DNA from: Bugula neritina
Taxonomy: Eukaryota; Bryozoa; Gymnolaemata; Cheilostomatida; Bugulidae
Direction of reading: 5' to 3'
DNA length: 64,000 nt
NCBI GenBank assembly: GCA_964035545.1
Contig: OZ037765.1
Coordinates: forward strand, 21,894,495 to 21,958,494
Below, in pieces: positions 1 to 15,040 of this stretch (position 1 is its first letter; every line of letters starts with the position of its first letter). The notes under the pieces are model-generated. The model searched no databases, was not told where the DNA came from, and saw only the letters and a list, made by a program, of their open reading frames with translations. The position numbers and the translations under genes are program-made.

Positions 1-754
1 TTTCAACTCCTATACATGAACTGCGTGGTTTTGTAATTGTATGCTGCCACAGAATGATAAGTCAGCTTTACCTAAATATGGTGTGTATAATTTGAGTACA
101 TTTGTGTATGTCTGTTGTAACGACACTGCCCCATCCCTTCCTCTCTCCCTCCTCCAATCCCCACTGATACTTTCATAATTAGTTTGGTGCTTTCTTTGAA
201 ATGATAGAATGCTGAAATTTGAATTTTATTACAAAAGCTAAAGAACAGAGCTACACAAAAGTCAAAAAGGCTGCTGTTTTGGTTGAAGAGTCATGAACAT
301 TTTGAAAGCTCTTGTTTCAAGTTATTAATATAGTTCTTTCTCCATTTCCCAAGGCTTTTTTCCTTTAAAATGATGGGTGGTTGGTTATCATTTTTAAGCT
401 ATCCCTTCTGTTTTTATAAAGGCTTTTGCATTCTGGGGTTATGGTGTGGTGTTGGTCTGAAATTGTTCTTTAATATTAACATTCATGCTACTATATAACA
501 TTCTCTATTGCAAACAGCAGGTGTCGCATTTGTAATGTCTAAAATGTCCTAAATACTACTAAAAATGTGCCATAGTTCATCTTTTATAGCTTCAGTAAGA
601 AATGATCATGTTCTTTTCCTCTTTGTTCTGCATAATTTGAAAAAGTTTTGTTTATTTCAGCTGACAATTATATTAATTTTATCTTTCGGTTTTAATACTG
701 AAATATGCACCAAGTCATTGCATGCAAGGTTGTCAATACTGTTGTTAATGGCAG
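1..754 (+). other. Upstream intron or unassigned 5' region of the Rab11-FIP gene
   Basis: I see no convincing coding exon here. A good acceptor-like tract ends at 660, and the reading frame stays open from 661 into the exon at 755, so an extended exon (661-861) is possible, but its predicted residues are hydrophobic and unlike the rest of the protein. The exons for the N-terminal C2 domain usual in this family should lie to the left of the window. Confidence 0.5.
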
Positions 755-3700
755 GAAGGAAAATTAAAGGCCCCAAAGTTGAGAAGACTGCAGATTATGT
801 GCCTGACTTGAATGCCCTGGACACTGGTGCTCTTAGTTTAGAAGATATTGCTGAAAACTATGTATGTATCATGCAATTCTGACGTCTATTTGTGATAATG
901 GTGGAGTTTTTACTAGATGCAACAAAACAATTTACATTTGTCATTGTTGTGTTAAAAACTCCCTAACACACTTTATGTGTGCAGTATTAAAATATTCATG
1001 TATACTTGAACATCATCTGTTTGAGGGCTGTATGTTGAAACAATTGTTTTATAATAGATTTATACCCTCGTGCTGATGATGTTTTTCTTCAGCTCTGGAG
1101 TGATATTATAAAACTGGTACTAATTATTGCTGACTTTCATTTCATGCTACTCTCTGCTGCTGCAACATACAGCACTGGGCTGGCTTAAAAGTTCAAAGTT
1201 ACATTATATATAATTAATGTCAGATACTGACTATACTTCACACTGTACAAGTGAACACTAGTTATATCGCTGTCTCTAGTTAAGATGTGATACCAGAATA
1301 CTGTTAAGTGTTGAGAAAACATCTTTACGAAGAAATATCTGACACTTTGCAGTCCGCGGCTGCATCAAGGAAGAGGCTGAGTGGCTCAGACAGCATGTCA
1401 CTTCCCCCTGCCAGTCCTGGTATGGTGAGGAGTTCGCCCAGAAGTTCAAAAGGTCGGTCTGGTTATTCACCATTTGATAAGCGGCGATCACGGGGCGACC
1501 TGGACACCCCGCCATCTAGTAATGCTTCGACTGAAGATGTTAGACCGAGAGCAGATGATGCTGACAGTTCAGAAGGGGTCAGTATATTATAAAATTTGTC
1601 TAGATTGGTTGTATCGAAGAAATTAGGCTCCAGGTTTGAATAATGATTCCAAAGGTTTGATTAGCTTATAAGACGACATTGGTGTCCTCGTGCACTTTTC
1701 TATTGACATTACAGTGAAGCTAAGTATTGCTGGTATCTAGAGTGCTGCTAATAGGTTAAAACATGCCTGATACTATAATATATTATATAGAACATTTGTT
1801 CTGTTTTCAACATTGGTGTTCAGTTTGTTTGGCATCATTTATTCTGTGAATGTATTATCTACAGTTTATTCGTGGGCACAGACGGGGAGGCAGTGGCTCT
1901 GATGTAACTTCTTCCAAACGTGAGTCTACCATTTTTGAGCTTGTTTTTATTAAGACCTGAGAATATTTTCAGTTTCAACTCTTCTAGTTGAATTTTCACC
2001 AGTCTGTAATTTGAAAAATGATGACCCTCCAGGGTAAATAAAGTTAAAATGGTGTAATTTTTGTTATATAAGCATATTTTATTTGGTTCTGTTGAATTGT
2101 TGCTAGCTAATCGGCGATTGCTCACCTCAAAACCGAGGTCTTCCAGTAACGTGGACATCAGCTCCGCACCAAATGCTGAAGTTAGCACCATAAGTGAGAA
2201 GGGTTCTTCAGCATTGGAGGAATCCATTGGAAAAACCAGGTGCGTCACTACACCATCTACATACTTTAATTGTTACTTGATACTAAATACTAATCTTTTA
2301 ACTCAAGTTGGTACCATCTTCAGTTTGTTTTACTCTCAGGATGGCATAAGTCTGTGCAAAAATACTTCTGGTGCCAAACTTTCCATGGATCTATGCATTA
2401 ATAAAATTATGGAATTTTGTATATTTCTTGCTCATTTTTATTATCGTTTATTCTTCATTATGTATTTTTTAAAATTTAACTCATTACTCCTTGTTCTAGA
2501 ATATACACGTTGCATTTTAATGGTAGCATAATGCAGGTTGTGTTAGCGTAATTTTTAGACCTTATCTGGGTTGAGTTGTGATGCTTGTTAATCTCAAAAA
2601 CAATCGAATGAGAGTTGAGCAGTTTTTATTAAGTTGCTAAAAATTTGTCTGTTGTTAGAATGAGAAACTCAGCATCCACAAGTCAGATAGGGGAGGATGT
2701 TCTACCCGAGGTAAATGAGGACAGCAGCAGTGAAATTGTTGAGGAAAGTAAACAACTTTCTTCAGGTAATAATTACATATATAGTATTATGGTTAGTTTC
2801 ATGTTTCTAATAGTTTTAAATAGTTTTTATCTTACTGGGTATCCTATATTTCCGGTAAATGAGAATGTGCTCAATGTATATTAATTGTTTTACTATGATA
2901 TATATGTTTGTATTTACATGATATAGTATAATTACTGCTGTAAGCAATGCTCTACCAGATTAGACAACATCCATGCCTGCATGGGAACATTCTTGTAATT
3001 TGTATGTCGATTATTTTTAGCCCCCGCTATACCTGCAGAGCCAATACTCATTGATGATGATTCGGATGGTTCTGTAGAGAATTACAAACCTTCACCGGTA
3101 GTACCTTTACTTAGAAACCCGGAACCAGCAGGTCTGTTTGAGCGACTCGATGAACAAATGGAAGAAGAACAAGCTAATCTGTTCAAACTGGTTGCACACC
3201 AAGCTGAACCCGGTGAAGATATATATACACCAGTAGGTAAAATCAGCGAGTCCTTACCTGCAGGCGGTGCGGCGGCAGACGAGGTTGATCAACTCGGGTC
3301 TCTCGGCGTACAGGCTGACAACAAAGAGTTGAATGTTACAGTAGGAGACGAGAATAAAGAGCCTTCTATTGATGCTATAGCCCATTCTACACCTAAACTT
3401 GATGAATTTAAAGAAGATATTTCATTTAAACGTAAAGCAAAGCACCGGAAATCGAAAGGTAAAAAGAAAGTAGCCCCACCTTCTTCTGATCTATTTAATT
3501 TGTTAATGGATAGTAATGAACCAGAATATAACGTCGATGCTACGCTTTCTTACAAAGACAGAAAAAGTATGCCCTCTTTTGATATTGAACCATCAGCTGG
3601 TGCAAATGTAGATGATGTGAATATGGAGCCTGTCAATCCAGTATCCAACCAGTCAGAAACATCAAAAATCGATTCACCTCCCAAGCAGAGTGCTTCTGAA

Positions 3701-5817
3701 TTGTTAAATCTAGGGGTGGATGCAGACCCTTCCACGGGGGTATTGGAACCCCATCTGCATAAATCTATTAATAACTCTAGTCCAGCAGGCAATGGTAATA
3801 ATCCCTTCGAAGAGCCAAGTTCAGCAACAAATAACAGTAACCCCTTTGACGAGCCAAGTCCAGCAGCAAATAGCAATAATCCTTTTAATGACCCAAGTCC
3901 AACAACAAATAGTATTAATCCTTTTGGAGAGCCAAGTCCAGCAGCAAATGTCAGTAATCCTTTTGAGGAGCCAAGTGTAGACCTGAACAAATCTAATCCA
4001 TTCGAGGTGATTGCTGCAGAAGCTGACCTGTCAACGAGTACAAACAACCCATTCGAAGATACAAGTTCAAAAACAAATGTAAACAATCCGTTTAAAGAGG
4101 TTAATGCTACCCCAGATAAAGTTGAGAGGCGTAGGTCATCTACTGCTAAGACCCCATCTGAACAGATAGATAGTAGCGCCAGTGGCTCAAATCCCTTTGA
4201 AGAGGATGAAAATACAGAATTCAAGAGAGTCGGATCTTTTGCTCGCGCTGGATCAAACCGGTTTAAAAGTTCTGCACGACAAAAGAAGCGAGAGAAGACT
4301 GCGGCTCCCCCGCCACCCAAACCCCAGAGATTGTTTACAGAATCTTCCACTGAGTTGAACTCTGATGCTGCCGTGACACCCAACGACAATTCTTCTGAAA
4401 GTCAGCAGATATCTTCGGACTCACCCAGGCAGAGATCGAAAAAGGAGAAAAAAGCACCACAAGCTCCGAATCTATCGCTTAATGCAAAGTCCCCAGATGA
4501 ACGAGTGCGGAGCTCTTCCCACAATCCCGTGCTATCTCAGCCAATGCCTAAATCACACAGAAGAAGTACTGATATTAGTGATATAGAGAAAATAGCCAAC
4601 GCTAAGGCTAGATCTCATCATAATAAGGTGAGTTGAAGAAAGTGTTTAATGTACAACTGTTGTGACATAATAGGCCACTAATATGCTGTCAGTAGTACAG
4701 AAGGGCTCTTATGAATGGTTGATATGGTGCTTTATGAGAGTCGGCTATTTGAATGCTGTTCACTTTGATAAATGAAATTATTTTATCAAAAGGAAATATT
4801 AGTTTCATTTTTACAGGTCTTTTTTTAAATTTTAAGCAAATATTTTAAAATCACTGAAAGACTTCACATGTAAATCTTTATACACTTTGTATATCATTAC
4901 TGGAATTTGTTAAAGTTGATGCTGTTGACGTGCCATGGTTTATTTTATCTGAATTTAAATAGGTTACATTCATTGCATCAAATTTTGAAATTCAGAAAAA
5001 TTAATGTTTTGTAATAAGAACTAAAATCTATGCTATACTGGGATTTATTTAAATTTTGTAGATCTTAAATAGTCCAAGTACCAGCAGTGGTCCGGGAAAG
5101 TTTGAGCGGCAACCAGCTATTGGTGCAGAGGCACCAGAAGTTCCGGTTGAGAAACGTGTGACAAGGGAAGCAAGTACTCAGGCTACAATGGATGAGCCAG
5201 AGTCTGTACCGGCAGAGTTTGTGAATATGAGTAAAATGGTAAGTTTATGTGGAAGTTCCATCTTGTAACCACTTCACTCCATCATAAAAGAGATAACTTC
5301 TATTGTATGTTTTTTATTCTCATTTGGAGTTGCCTTTCATATTCTGTGCTGTGATTAGACGACAATTAAATAGAGTATGAAATTGCTTTCTTTACCTCGA
5401 ACCATTTTATTGCTTGTGGGCTTTTTTCAGATCTTAGTAGGATAATGCTTATCAATTTCAAAAAATACATGTAAATTAAAGTAAAATGAAGATGCTATAT
5501 TCAAGAATAATATTATGTAATACAACTAATGTATTAAGTATATTTTGTCTTTAAATTGGCTTCAACAAAATGTTTGACACATGAAAGCTCTTGTAGCCGT
5601 TGAATGTGTTCATTGGTCCTAATGTGTTTTTTTATAGGATTTGGTTGAAATGATACAGAGATTGCGACTACAAGTGAGGAAGAAGGAAGAACACTCCAAA
5701 GACCTGGAGGAGTATATTGACAGTTTGCTATTGAGAGTCATGTCTAATGATCCTAACCTTCTTTCAGCCCAATCTTCATGCTCGCAGCAAGCCAATCAGG
5801 CCAACAAACTTAGATAA
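755..5817 (+). CDS. RAB11FIP: Rab11 family-interacting protein, class I (3' part of gene)
   Basis: Class I Rab11-FIPs are effectors that couple Rab11 GTPase on recycling endosomes to EH-domain proteins and motors. Exons in phase: 755-861, 1353-1577, 1865-1919, 2107-2239, 2659-2765, 3021-4627, 5062-5238 and 5638-5817 (stop TAA). The large exon carries nine NPF motifs, mostly NPFEE/NPFDE types, spaced at about 12 residues and encoded by a tandem repeat near 3785-3975; NPF is the EH-domain ligand. The last exon encodes a heptad helix ending in EEYIDSLLLRVM, matching the C-terminal Rab11-binding domain (FIP-RBD) in sequence and in its position near the C-terminus. Between them the protein is Ser/Pro/Lys-rich and probably disordered. 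The N-terminal C2 domain expected for class I is not in the window, so the start is missing; the first exon listed could begin earlier. Which of FIP1, 2 or 5 it matches best cannot be decided by eye. Confidence 0.85.
3785..3975 (+). repeat. In-frame tandem repeat encoding NPF motifs
   Basis: About five to six imperfect 36-bp units encode 12-residue blocks of the form N-N-P-F-x-E/D-P-S-x-A/T-x-N. They lie wholly within the large Rab11-FIP exon and keep the frame. Four further NPF motifs lie downstream with less regular spacing. Confidence 0.8.
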
Positions 5818-6638
5818 TTCATTCCCACGTGTAGTAACTGTGTGATGGGAAGTATTGGTAACACTTAAGCAGCCCATCACACCTTTCCCATTGTGGTGCA
5901 TTGCAAAAGAATGGAAGTCATAGGTATTTGATATAATTAATTGCCCCATCATTTTCATCAAATAATTTTTAAATGGCTTTACAGTATTTGAAATATATAG
6001 CTTGTTGCAATGAAGCTGAGTTTTAGAGAATGCCTCAACAGAGATTGTGATGATATCAGAATCATAATACTATTTGCAATAACAGACATTCAAGAATTGA
6101 TAGCTGTATGTTTTCTATGTATAGGAGTTGCTGATTCATGTAATCATTATAAATTATACAATTATATAGCTAATCATATTTTCACAATTGCTATACACAT
6201 GCAATCTTTATTATATTTCTTCATCTGTGTATCCGTCTACTTACGAATATGCATGAAAGTATTTTTGATAAGTGGTGGGTTGACAGCCATATTTAAATAA
6301 TATATTTTTGGTGTTGGTTTTTGAATTGGTGCTATTTAGTAGTCTTTTAAGAAAGAAAAATACAATAAACATTGTCGAGTTTTATTGAAAAATTATTTCA
6401 CTAAACTATAATTATTTTTCAAATTTTATAATAAATAAATCGCTGACTATCACTGTTTCCATTAAATATAATCAATGTAAAACACAGTTGATTGAAATAA
6501 ATTGCTTACTAAACATGCTGCACATATTTTGTTTTGTTAGAACATATTATTTACAATTTTTGTGTATAATAATTGATAAAAATACAAATACTGAATGTGT
6601 ATTGCAGGAATAGTGTTCTCTTGTTTTGCGTATCCACC
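5818..6638. other. Shared 3' intergenic region between converging genes
   Basis: The Rab11-FIP stop (5815-5817, + strand) faces the stop of the next gene (6639-6641, - strand). A plus-strand AATAAA occurs at 6364-6369 and a minus-strand AATAAA (TTTATT on the plus strand) at 6381-6386, so both 3' UTRs probably end here and may overlap. No other gene is seen. Confidence 0.5.
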
Positions 6639-9600
6639 TCAATCGTCATCATCACTCAGCTCTATTCCATACTTGGCCATTATCTGTTCATAAAAGTCAT
6701 CGCCTGTCTCGGACTCCTCTGTAATGACACTAATGCGACTGGACACAGAAATCACATCAGATGCCTTTTTGCCGTCTGGTAGAATGTTGGTTGTAGAGCT
6801 ATCGACTGATTCTGCTATGTCTAGCCTATTCGATACTTCTAATTTTGCGATTGACTCTCTGGCTGATGGTTTGATAGTCTGAGTTGTTTCGGTTTTTGTT
6901 GTTGCTGTGTTACTGGTATGCTCCCCATCTTTCACCCTCTTGTTTATTTGAGATCCTTTACTACTTGTACTAGCTTTAGTTGTGGGTACTGCTTTAGAAT
7001 GAGTAGACTCTAATTTTGCTGATCTACTTGTTGATACATTTTTGTTCGGAGAAAATTCTTTATTAGCTGAAGGCTTTAATGTGCTGGGTATTTTTGAGTT
7101 TGTTTCAGGATCTTTGCCTTCAAGGTTATCATCTAGATCTGCGTCTATTTCAACGTCTTTGATAATACTCTTGGCCTTTTCTATTTCAGACTTCACATTT
7201 ATCTTCTTGCTTTTCATTGGGTTACCTAAATAGTTAAAGCTAACTGTGTTAAGACATAGCAGGCTAATATTAATAACATATATTTGTGTGAAGATGGCAT
7301 ATTTAGTTGCTGTTGGTGGTGCATGCAATTGTTTTTGTATAGCTGTATAATATTCTCAACTCCAGCTTAATATTGACCAGTTATAGCTACTGCTTAAGTC
7401 TTGCTTCTACAAAACGTAGGTACTTAAAGATGAAGTAAGGCTATAGCTACTTGTACAGGACTACAGCAGTATAGGTAAGAAAAGCAAGAAACTTAGGTTA
7501 AAACACTTTTAAGTAACACAAATTTTTCTACAAGCTGCAATTGATAAAATTTATTGGAAAAACGCATCCACTCATAAAAAGAAAAATATCTTCCAGTGTT
7601 AGCAATACTGTAGCCAAATCACAATGTTACAACTTCTGTTGATGGGGTAATTATATTAAATTAAAGTAACAAGTCAGTTGCTATTTTTGCAGATAAAAAC
7701 ACAATATTTTTCTACTTTTTATGCAATTATGTGTAAACGTCAAGCATTATATGAACTCGTGTTTGCTTTGGTATCCGCGCGGTCAAGCTTTACTACGTAT
7801 ACCTATTATATTTTTTGACCAAATAGCTGCTTTAAGCACCATTTCCCCTTTTCCTTGTTTGCTATATGACCATATTCACTCATAAAAGAACAAGAAAACT
7901 TGCAAGATATAGTAATTAATCTAATATATAATTGTAGACTTGCACTAGACTATTAGTCATGTACATTTGATGTACATAATATTATACAGTTTTTAAAAAC
8001 ATGCATAGTATATGAATATAGACAATATCACTCACCATGGGCATCAAACACGTCTACAGTCACTTGGTCTTTGCCATCCATCTTGGGTTCTTTTTTATGT
8101 GCACTTGGTACAGGGGCTGGCTCTGAAAATAGTTTTACATAATTCTTTTTCAGTTTTACTTCTCTTTTTATAAAGTCTAATGCAGTGATTTTGGTTCCAC
8201 CAGTTCTCTTTAGTTTTGCTTGATACTCAGTCTTTTTCATATTATGCTCTGGTAAACCATATTCTCCCCTGTCCATACGTTCATAGTTCAAAAAGTTTTT
8301 AGTTATATACTGAGATTTATATCTTTTGAGTCTTTCTTTTTCAAATTTGTTCCGAATATTTGCTAATTGTTCTTGCTGTCTTTTCTTAGCTTGTTCTTTT
8401 TTCATCTGTTTGATTTGTAATTCCTTATTATGCTGCAGAGCAGCATCTATCTGTACATCTTGCAATTTTTTCAAAAACATATCTTTCCTTCTCTCTCTTT
8501 CAAACTCTGCAGTCTTCTTATACGCAGATTTAAGATGGCTGTACATCTTAGCTTCATTTTTGGTCAGCATGTGCTGCTGCTCTAGAATGGTAGCACCAAC
8601 AGTCTGTGAATTCCCTTCAACCTTCACCTTGCTATTGTAGATATTAGCAATTTCTTTCACCTTTTCACCGTTTCTTACTGCACTTTCATGTTGATTTGGT
8701 GATTTAAACACTGAATGTTTTAGTTTGGTATGATCATCAGCTCGAGATTCTGAGCTCATTGAGCTGTAACCTGAAGAGAGTTTGGATTTAGTGGTTATAG
8801 TAGTTTGTCTAGAAGTGTGATGCTTTTTAGGAGCAGGTTTATCAACCCCTTCAGAGCCATCTTTATCTGGAAGTGTTTTTCGGGCTAAATTCTCTTTACT
8901 TGACTTGTAATTGCTGGGAGAAGAAACTTTCTTGAGAGGCTTATCACTAGTTGCGTCAGATACGTCTCCTGTAGTCTTTTCACTTAGACAATGATCTCTT
9001 GGAGATTTATCTACTTCATGGGAGTCTCTAAAATCCATAGAAAGCGTGAAGAAATCATTTAATGAAAGAGCCAATATTTATAGTGATTACAAGTCTACTA
9101 AATAGACTATAAACTAAAACCAAATACTCATGTCAAAAATTAAAGTTTGAGTTTGGCATTTAAAAGTTGAGAGCAGTTAATAAACTATTTTGTTATATAA
9201 TGTACTTGTTAGCAAAAATCTAAATGCTTATCTAATATTGATTTTTGACATTGATGGGTATTCCAATAGTCCTTTTTATATCCCACTTGGCTATATAAAT
9301 TGCAAGTTTGATTACTTCAGAATGTGCTGTCATGGGACATACATTATAGCACTATTATATTGTTTTTATAAAATGCATATACTTTTTTTTAGAAATATTA
9401 AATATGCAGCAATTTCAATAGAGTCATTTCGCCACATTATACTGGCTACTCATAAATTTTAAAAGCATTACTTTTATTACATATGAGCTTAGCTAGTGTT
9501 TTGTCATAACAACTATGCCCTATGGTGATAATGCCTGTGCCTCAGGGCATTAACTTTGCAGCATACTTTTAAACTCATCCAACCTATAATACTGTATACA

Positions 9601-12600
9601 ACAAGTTAAATTTGATGCTTATGTCACTAGTAATAATTTTTTCTCATCTTGTGGTTTATTTTTCAATTTATAAAACATTATATAGCTACTAGCTGATTAA
9701 AAGTATGCTATTATCTACTCAGCATATTGTATTTTGCCAAAATGTCCTGATTTATACATCAAATGGTCAAAACAACATGCCATATGTGAATAGATTTTAG
9801 CAATGAAAGGACACAAATATTTCATTATGAGGAATAACCCTAAACTAATTGTTATATTGCTACATGTTGCTGTTTCTTTAGCTACATCAACCAAGGTTGC
9901 TGTAGTATCCAAGAGTTATTGTTTGTGTAACAAATTCTTTTAAGCTCAGCTTCATTTTAAGACATTAGGGGAATAAAGCAACCATTCTTTACTAATTTGT
10001 TAAAAAATTAACTCAGTCAATTTGCTAAATGACTTGTGAAAAATTTCTTGTTTATCTGGCTAGTAATTTTTTATTTTATCAACCAACAAATGCCTGTAAT
10101 TCGGTTGCTGATTCTAAGACACTATGCAGTATGCATAGCATTGCTGTAACAGCTTGCTTATGGAGCAAATGTGAAGAAAATTGCACGTTATGTCTTGAAA
10201 ATGTAAAGAGGTGGGTATCATGATATCTAAGTATCATGATACCATGATATCATGGTAATATAAATATTTAAATTGCGCAAATTAAAGTGAAGTACATTAC
10301 CTTAGATTAGGAATTGTTTGCGATGCTCGTACTTCAGCCCATCCTGTGGCCATTTTTCCTTTACTTAAAGACTGAGATCCTTGTTTTTTAGACGACATTC
10401 CAGCAATGTGACTCCCTAGGAATTTGGTAGTTGGACTACCTTGGCTCTATAATTCAAGTAGATTAGCCAAGCAGTGCATTTAGGTTTAGCATTAATCTAA
10501 ACATCAAACTATTTCTAGCACCTCTAGTCATACAGTCACATATATAGTCACTATTCCCCACAGTCATACAGTGTTTGTAAAATAACTTTGTTGAATATTC
10601 ACAAAACTTACTGATAATTAACTTTTCTATGCGTTATAGTTTGATTTTAAAATAAATTCCACTAATATGTACTGCAAAATAAAATAAAACTGGGTTTGAT
10701 AGGTGCATAGCACATCTAAATTGTATTCTTATAGCAATTTGAAGTAATTTAATGTTGACTATTTCATAACTAGCTTTGCATTGTTTATAAATACAAAAAA
10801 GCAATAGGCTAAAATCTTTCTGACTAAATAATGCAATCTGTTGCACATAAAACATTACCATTTGTTTTATTGCAGTTCTAAATAAAGTGATTATATAAAA
10901 GGTAAGCAACTATAAATTTTGCTGCCATTAAATAATGTATTATAAGCAGATCACTTCTATAATGAAGATGCAGCATTTTTACCCTTTGATAGTTTGATGG
11001 GTCTTTAGATATAACTGATCTTTGACTGTGTTTATTTGGACTTTGCTCTGAATTTTGTAATCTTGGCAAGTTTTCTGCAACCTTTGCCACTGAATGTGGG
11101 GCTGAAAACAGCTTGTTTGCCTGCTGTCTAGCTTCAGACACTACAACCAAAGTAATGTACATGATTTCTGATTTTTTCGACTGTTTTTAGAATATTATAC
11201 AAATAAAAAGGCGCTTCTTATAATGTTCTACAGCTATAAATAAAAATATCCAAGTGAACTCTAGAATACACAAATCGGTTAGCTATACTTCAATATTTTA
11301 TTCATAATAAAAGCAATATGCCAGTTTAGCTACTATTTATGTAAAAATGAATTATATATATCGCTAAAATAATAATGTGAACAACATAGCTCAGATGTTT
11401 GGCTCACCATTTTTAAGAGGCTCAGAATAACGTCCCTCTCCATTGAATACTCTATTTAGTGTAGAACTTTGGTTATATAGTTTTGGAAACCTTTCTTCTT
11501 GTCTTGCAAATACTCTACTGCGCTGTGACTGTATAGAGCTGTAAAATCGAGTAGGATTGTAATGATATTCTGGTGCTCGCTGATGACTAAAGAAAACTCG
11601 AGCAGCTTGGGTAGAGAAGTCAGAAAATGCACTCATGCTGTTGTAAGCAGTTTGCTACTGCTACAATAATTATTCTTTAAGTGCTTTATAGGCAGGTAAC
11701 CAGACTGTCTTCTGTCAATTATATACATCAACGACTGATTTAAATAATTGAAATGTTAAATTTTGTCCTGGTGCAACTTTTCCATTCAATTTCATCAGTT
11801 GAGTGCTAATCTATTGAAATATTGTTGTTTTTAGAAAATGCATGATTAGCCTAACAAACTACCATAAGAAATGTATGCAAATTGAAAACTTGTTTATTAG
11901 ATGATATCTCCTTTATACCCCATAAGGTTACTAGAAACTAAATGGTCAATAAGAAATGTTTATTCATAAAAAGGGACAAATTCAATCTAATGGCTCATTA
12001 GCTCCCAAGCATTTAATAAATTTAAGTTTGGCTCCTACAATATCATGACAATGCAATACAAAGAAATGCAAATAATTATATATATACATACATATATTAT
12101 ACACAATAGTTGAAAAGTCTATTTTTGAAAAGTTAAATTTACAAAAGTTAATGTTGGCTAGTACATTTTTGAGGGAAGAAATTAGAGGCTTTTGTCCATG
12201 CAAGTTTGTGTTTGAGCTTTAGCTTTTTATTTAACTTTGATAATACACATTTTCATGAAAAAGCATAAAAAGTTATTTAAGTTAGAATGAATAATTTAGT
12301 AGATTGTGTATTGGCTATGATTTGCACCACCAGATTATGTTGATGTGCAATTGTCTTATTTTCAAAAATCAATGGCATCCATTTTAGCTACAAAATTATT
12401 TAGATATTACATGAGTTTCATTGTATTTTATTGCCAAAATACAACCTACGTATGTACTATATGATTGTCTAGTGCAAATAATACGGGCATTTTGGGAAAT
12501 ATTTACACCATGTCCTCTTAGCAAAGAGTAAAGAATTTTTTCTTTACCCTAGAGCAGTACAGTTGTTTCTGCTAAAATAAGGATAAGGGTGAATCAAATT

Positions 12601-14836
12601 GCTTTTATTATTAATAAAAATGCTTTGCCTAAATATATTTTTTAATTTATTAAAAGCCCATCGATTAGACAACTACATAAAGCTGTAAATGTATACTTCA
12701 TACCTTTTGAAAATTGAATCTACAGCAGAAGTCTGTTGTCTATTAAACACTAACGAATTGGAGTAGTGATTAGCATTTTGTGTATTAATATTTAGTAAAG
12801 GAAATCTTTGAGTAGCTAAATCCATGTCTACTGTGTCTGCCAGCATGAAATATCTCTCATGAAATGACAAGCTGTCAATAGAGATATAGTCATTACATGC
12901 TTGACCAGAGGGAGTTGTTAATTTTAGATTAAGTACACATTAGTGTAATTTACAAAAGAGTACCAGCAGCTTTGGCTGGTATAGAATCATAACAACAAAT
13001 GTTTTGATTAAATGCACCTGCTATGAGGGTACATGTTTAGAGACAATGTCTTGCAAAATTTATTATACAAATTGATTTAATAACAAACGTAGTGCAATTA
13101 TATTTAAGTTTTCTAGCGTTAACAATTATTTACGTAGTGAAAAACTACATTGTAATTATGTAGCTGTGTTATATTGGTAAATGCGTGCATATTATATGGT
13201 TGCATATATATAATTACAGTTCACTTGCTACCAATAGGATAAACATTTCAAGTATTCTGATTGTGCAAGATTGTTTACGTCAGTTACTTAGCAACACTGT
13301 TTTACGTTTAAACCAATGACAATTGCAGTTATACAACCCACACAAAATTTGGAATTGAACAAAAAACAATGTCACTGCATTTTTTGTGACAAAACAATTT
13401 TACTGCATTTGATAAACTCTTTCAACTCGAAATCCGCCCATATAGTACAGCTATGTTTTCAGTATACAGGTGGTGCAATTATTGGCACGTGTCTGTCAAT
13501 GCCTTTACAACAACGATATCAACTTCAAAATGATAAATAAGTAGCGACATACACTTGATATTTGAAATGATGGATCTAATCATCACCCTTCATGCTAATG
13601 GAGATTGAAATTGCAAATTAATAAACATTATACTCATGATGGCATGCAGACAAATATGAAAACTAATTACACTTGTATTGATTTCTATCTATTGGTTTCA
13701 TGTCAACAATGTGCATGTCTGTAGGTTCACATTAAGGCAACTCCATGCTAGGCATTGATTACAGTTCACTAATGAAACAGATTATACTAGGTATCTAACC
13801 AACGGGTAGATTAAGAAATACAAACACTGAATTGTTTCAATGTAATTACCACTCTATCATTTTTGAAATTTTCCATCTCATTTAGCAATATCAAGGTCAT
13901 TTCCTGTAATGTCTCATACTGTACTTATATAGTTAAATGCTCATTCTAACTACATGAATTTTGAAAAAAAAAACATTTTACTGCATAAAACAATGATCAT
14001 AAGCATGTGTGATGGCAGATCTTCGTTGGAAGACATTAAATCAATGGAGGATGTACTATAATATATTACCGGAAGAATCAACAAATTGGAACATAAACTT
14101 ATTTCAAATTAGCAGTGGTTCCTATAATAAATTCAAACAATTTAAATATTACAAAATTATATCTAGCTTACACTTTTCCAATTACCTTACATCCAATTTC
14201 TTCTTTTGAATTAACTTAATTTCACTTGCATGTGTTAATTTATCTATCAAAGTTTATCTACATTACTCTATCCCATGAACACATCAATGCCTTTTAAAGG
14301 CTAAAAATAGCTACAGACATGCATCCAATACAATGCCATGCTACACTACAAGAATGTCTCTTGAAAGTGTTAATGCCACAGGAAATGTGAACAGTGTTTG
14401 TTTGTTTTACTGATTACTGACCTGAGCAACAGAGTCAACAAAAAGAGTCAAACAAAATGCATCTGAAGTCATGCCTGTCATATGAGTTTGAGCTAAAGTT
14501 CTTCATTTCTAGTTTTTACACTCTTTAATTTTCAAAAGTAAAATTTATTTCAAAGGTATCAACTTGCTGTTAAAATTCAATATATTTTGCCTCAGTAGAC
14601 ATTTTTGAGAAGTAACTAATACTAGTACTGGTGGTCAATATGCCAACCAACAGGCTCACAGAAAAAAAGTGATTATATAATGAATTACTATGCATAATTT
14701 CCCTCAGTCTACTTAGATTCATCTGATAACAACTGGGATTTCCTAATAGTTCATGTCATTAGTTACTTAAACTACAATTTGTTTATAACAACACTACCCA
14801 TGAGGAACACACACCACACACACACCACACACCACA

Positions 14837-14887
<51 letters not shown>

Positions 14888-14987
14888 ACACACACCACAC
14901 ACACCACACACACACACACACCACACACACACACCACACACACACCACACACACCACACACACACCACACACACCACACACACCACA

Positions 14988-15040
<53 letters not shown>

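Noticed and set aside
3550-4389. 279-codon open frame antisense to the large Rab11-FIP exon
   Set aside because: It mirrors the NPF repeat; the plus-strand frame has the family motifs and correct splice phases.
13316-13540. Small plus-strand open frame (74 codons) with several Cys
   Set aside because: It lies in an intron of the minus-strand coiled-coil gene, with no splice context or recognisable motif, and is of a length expected by chance.
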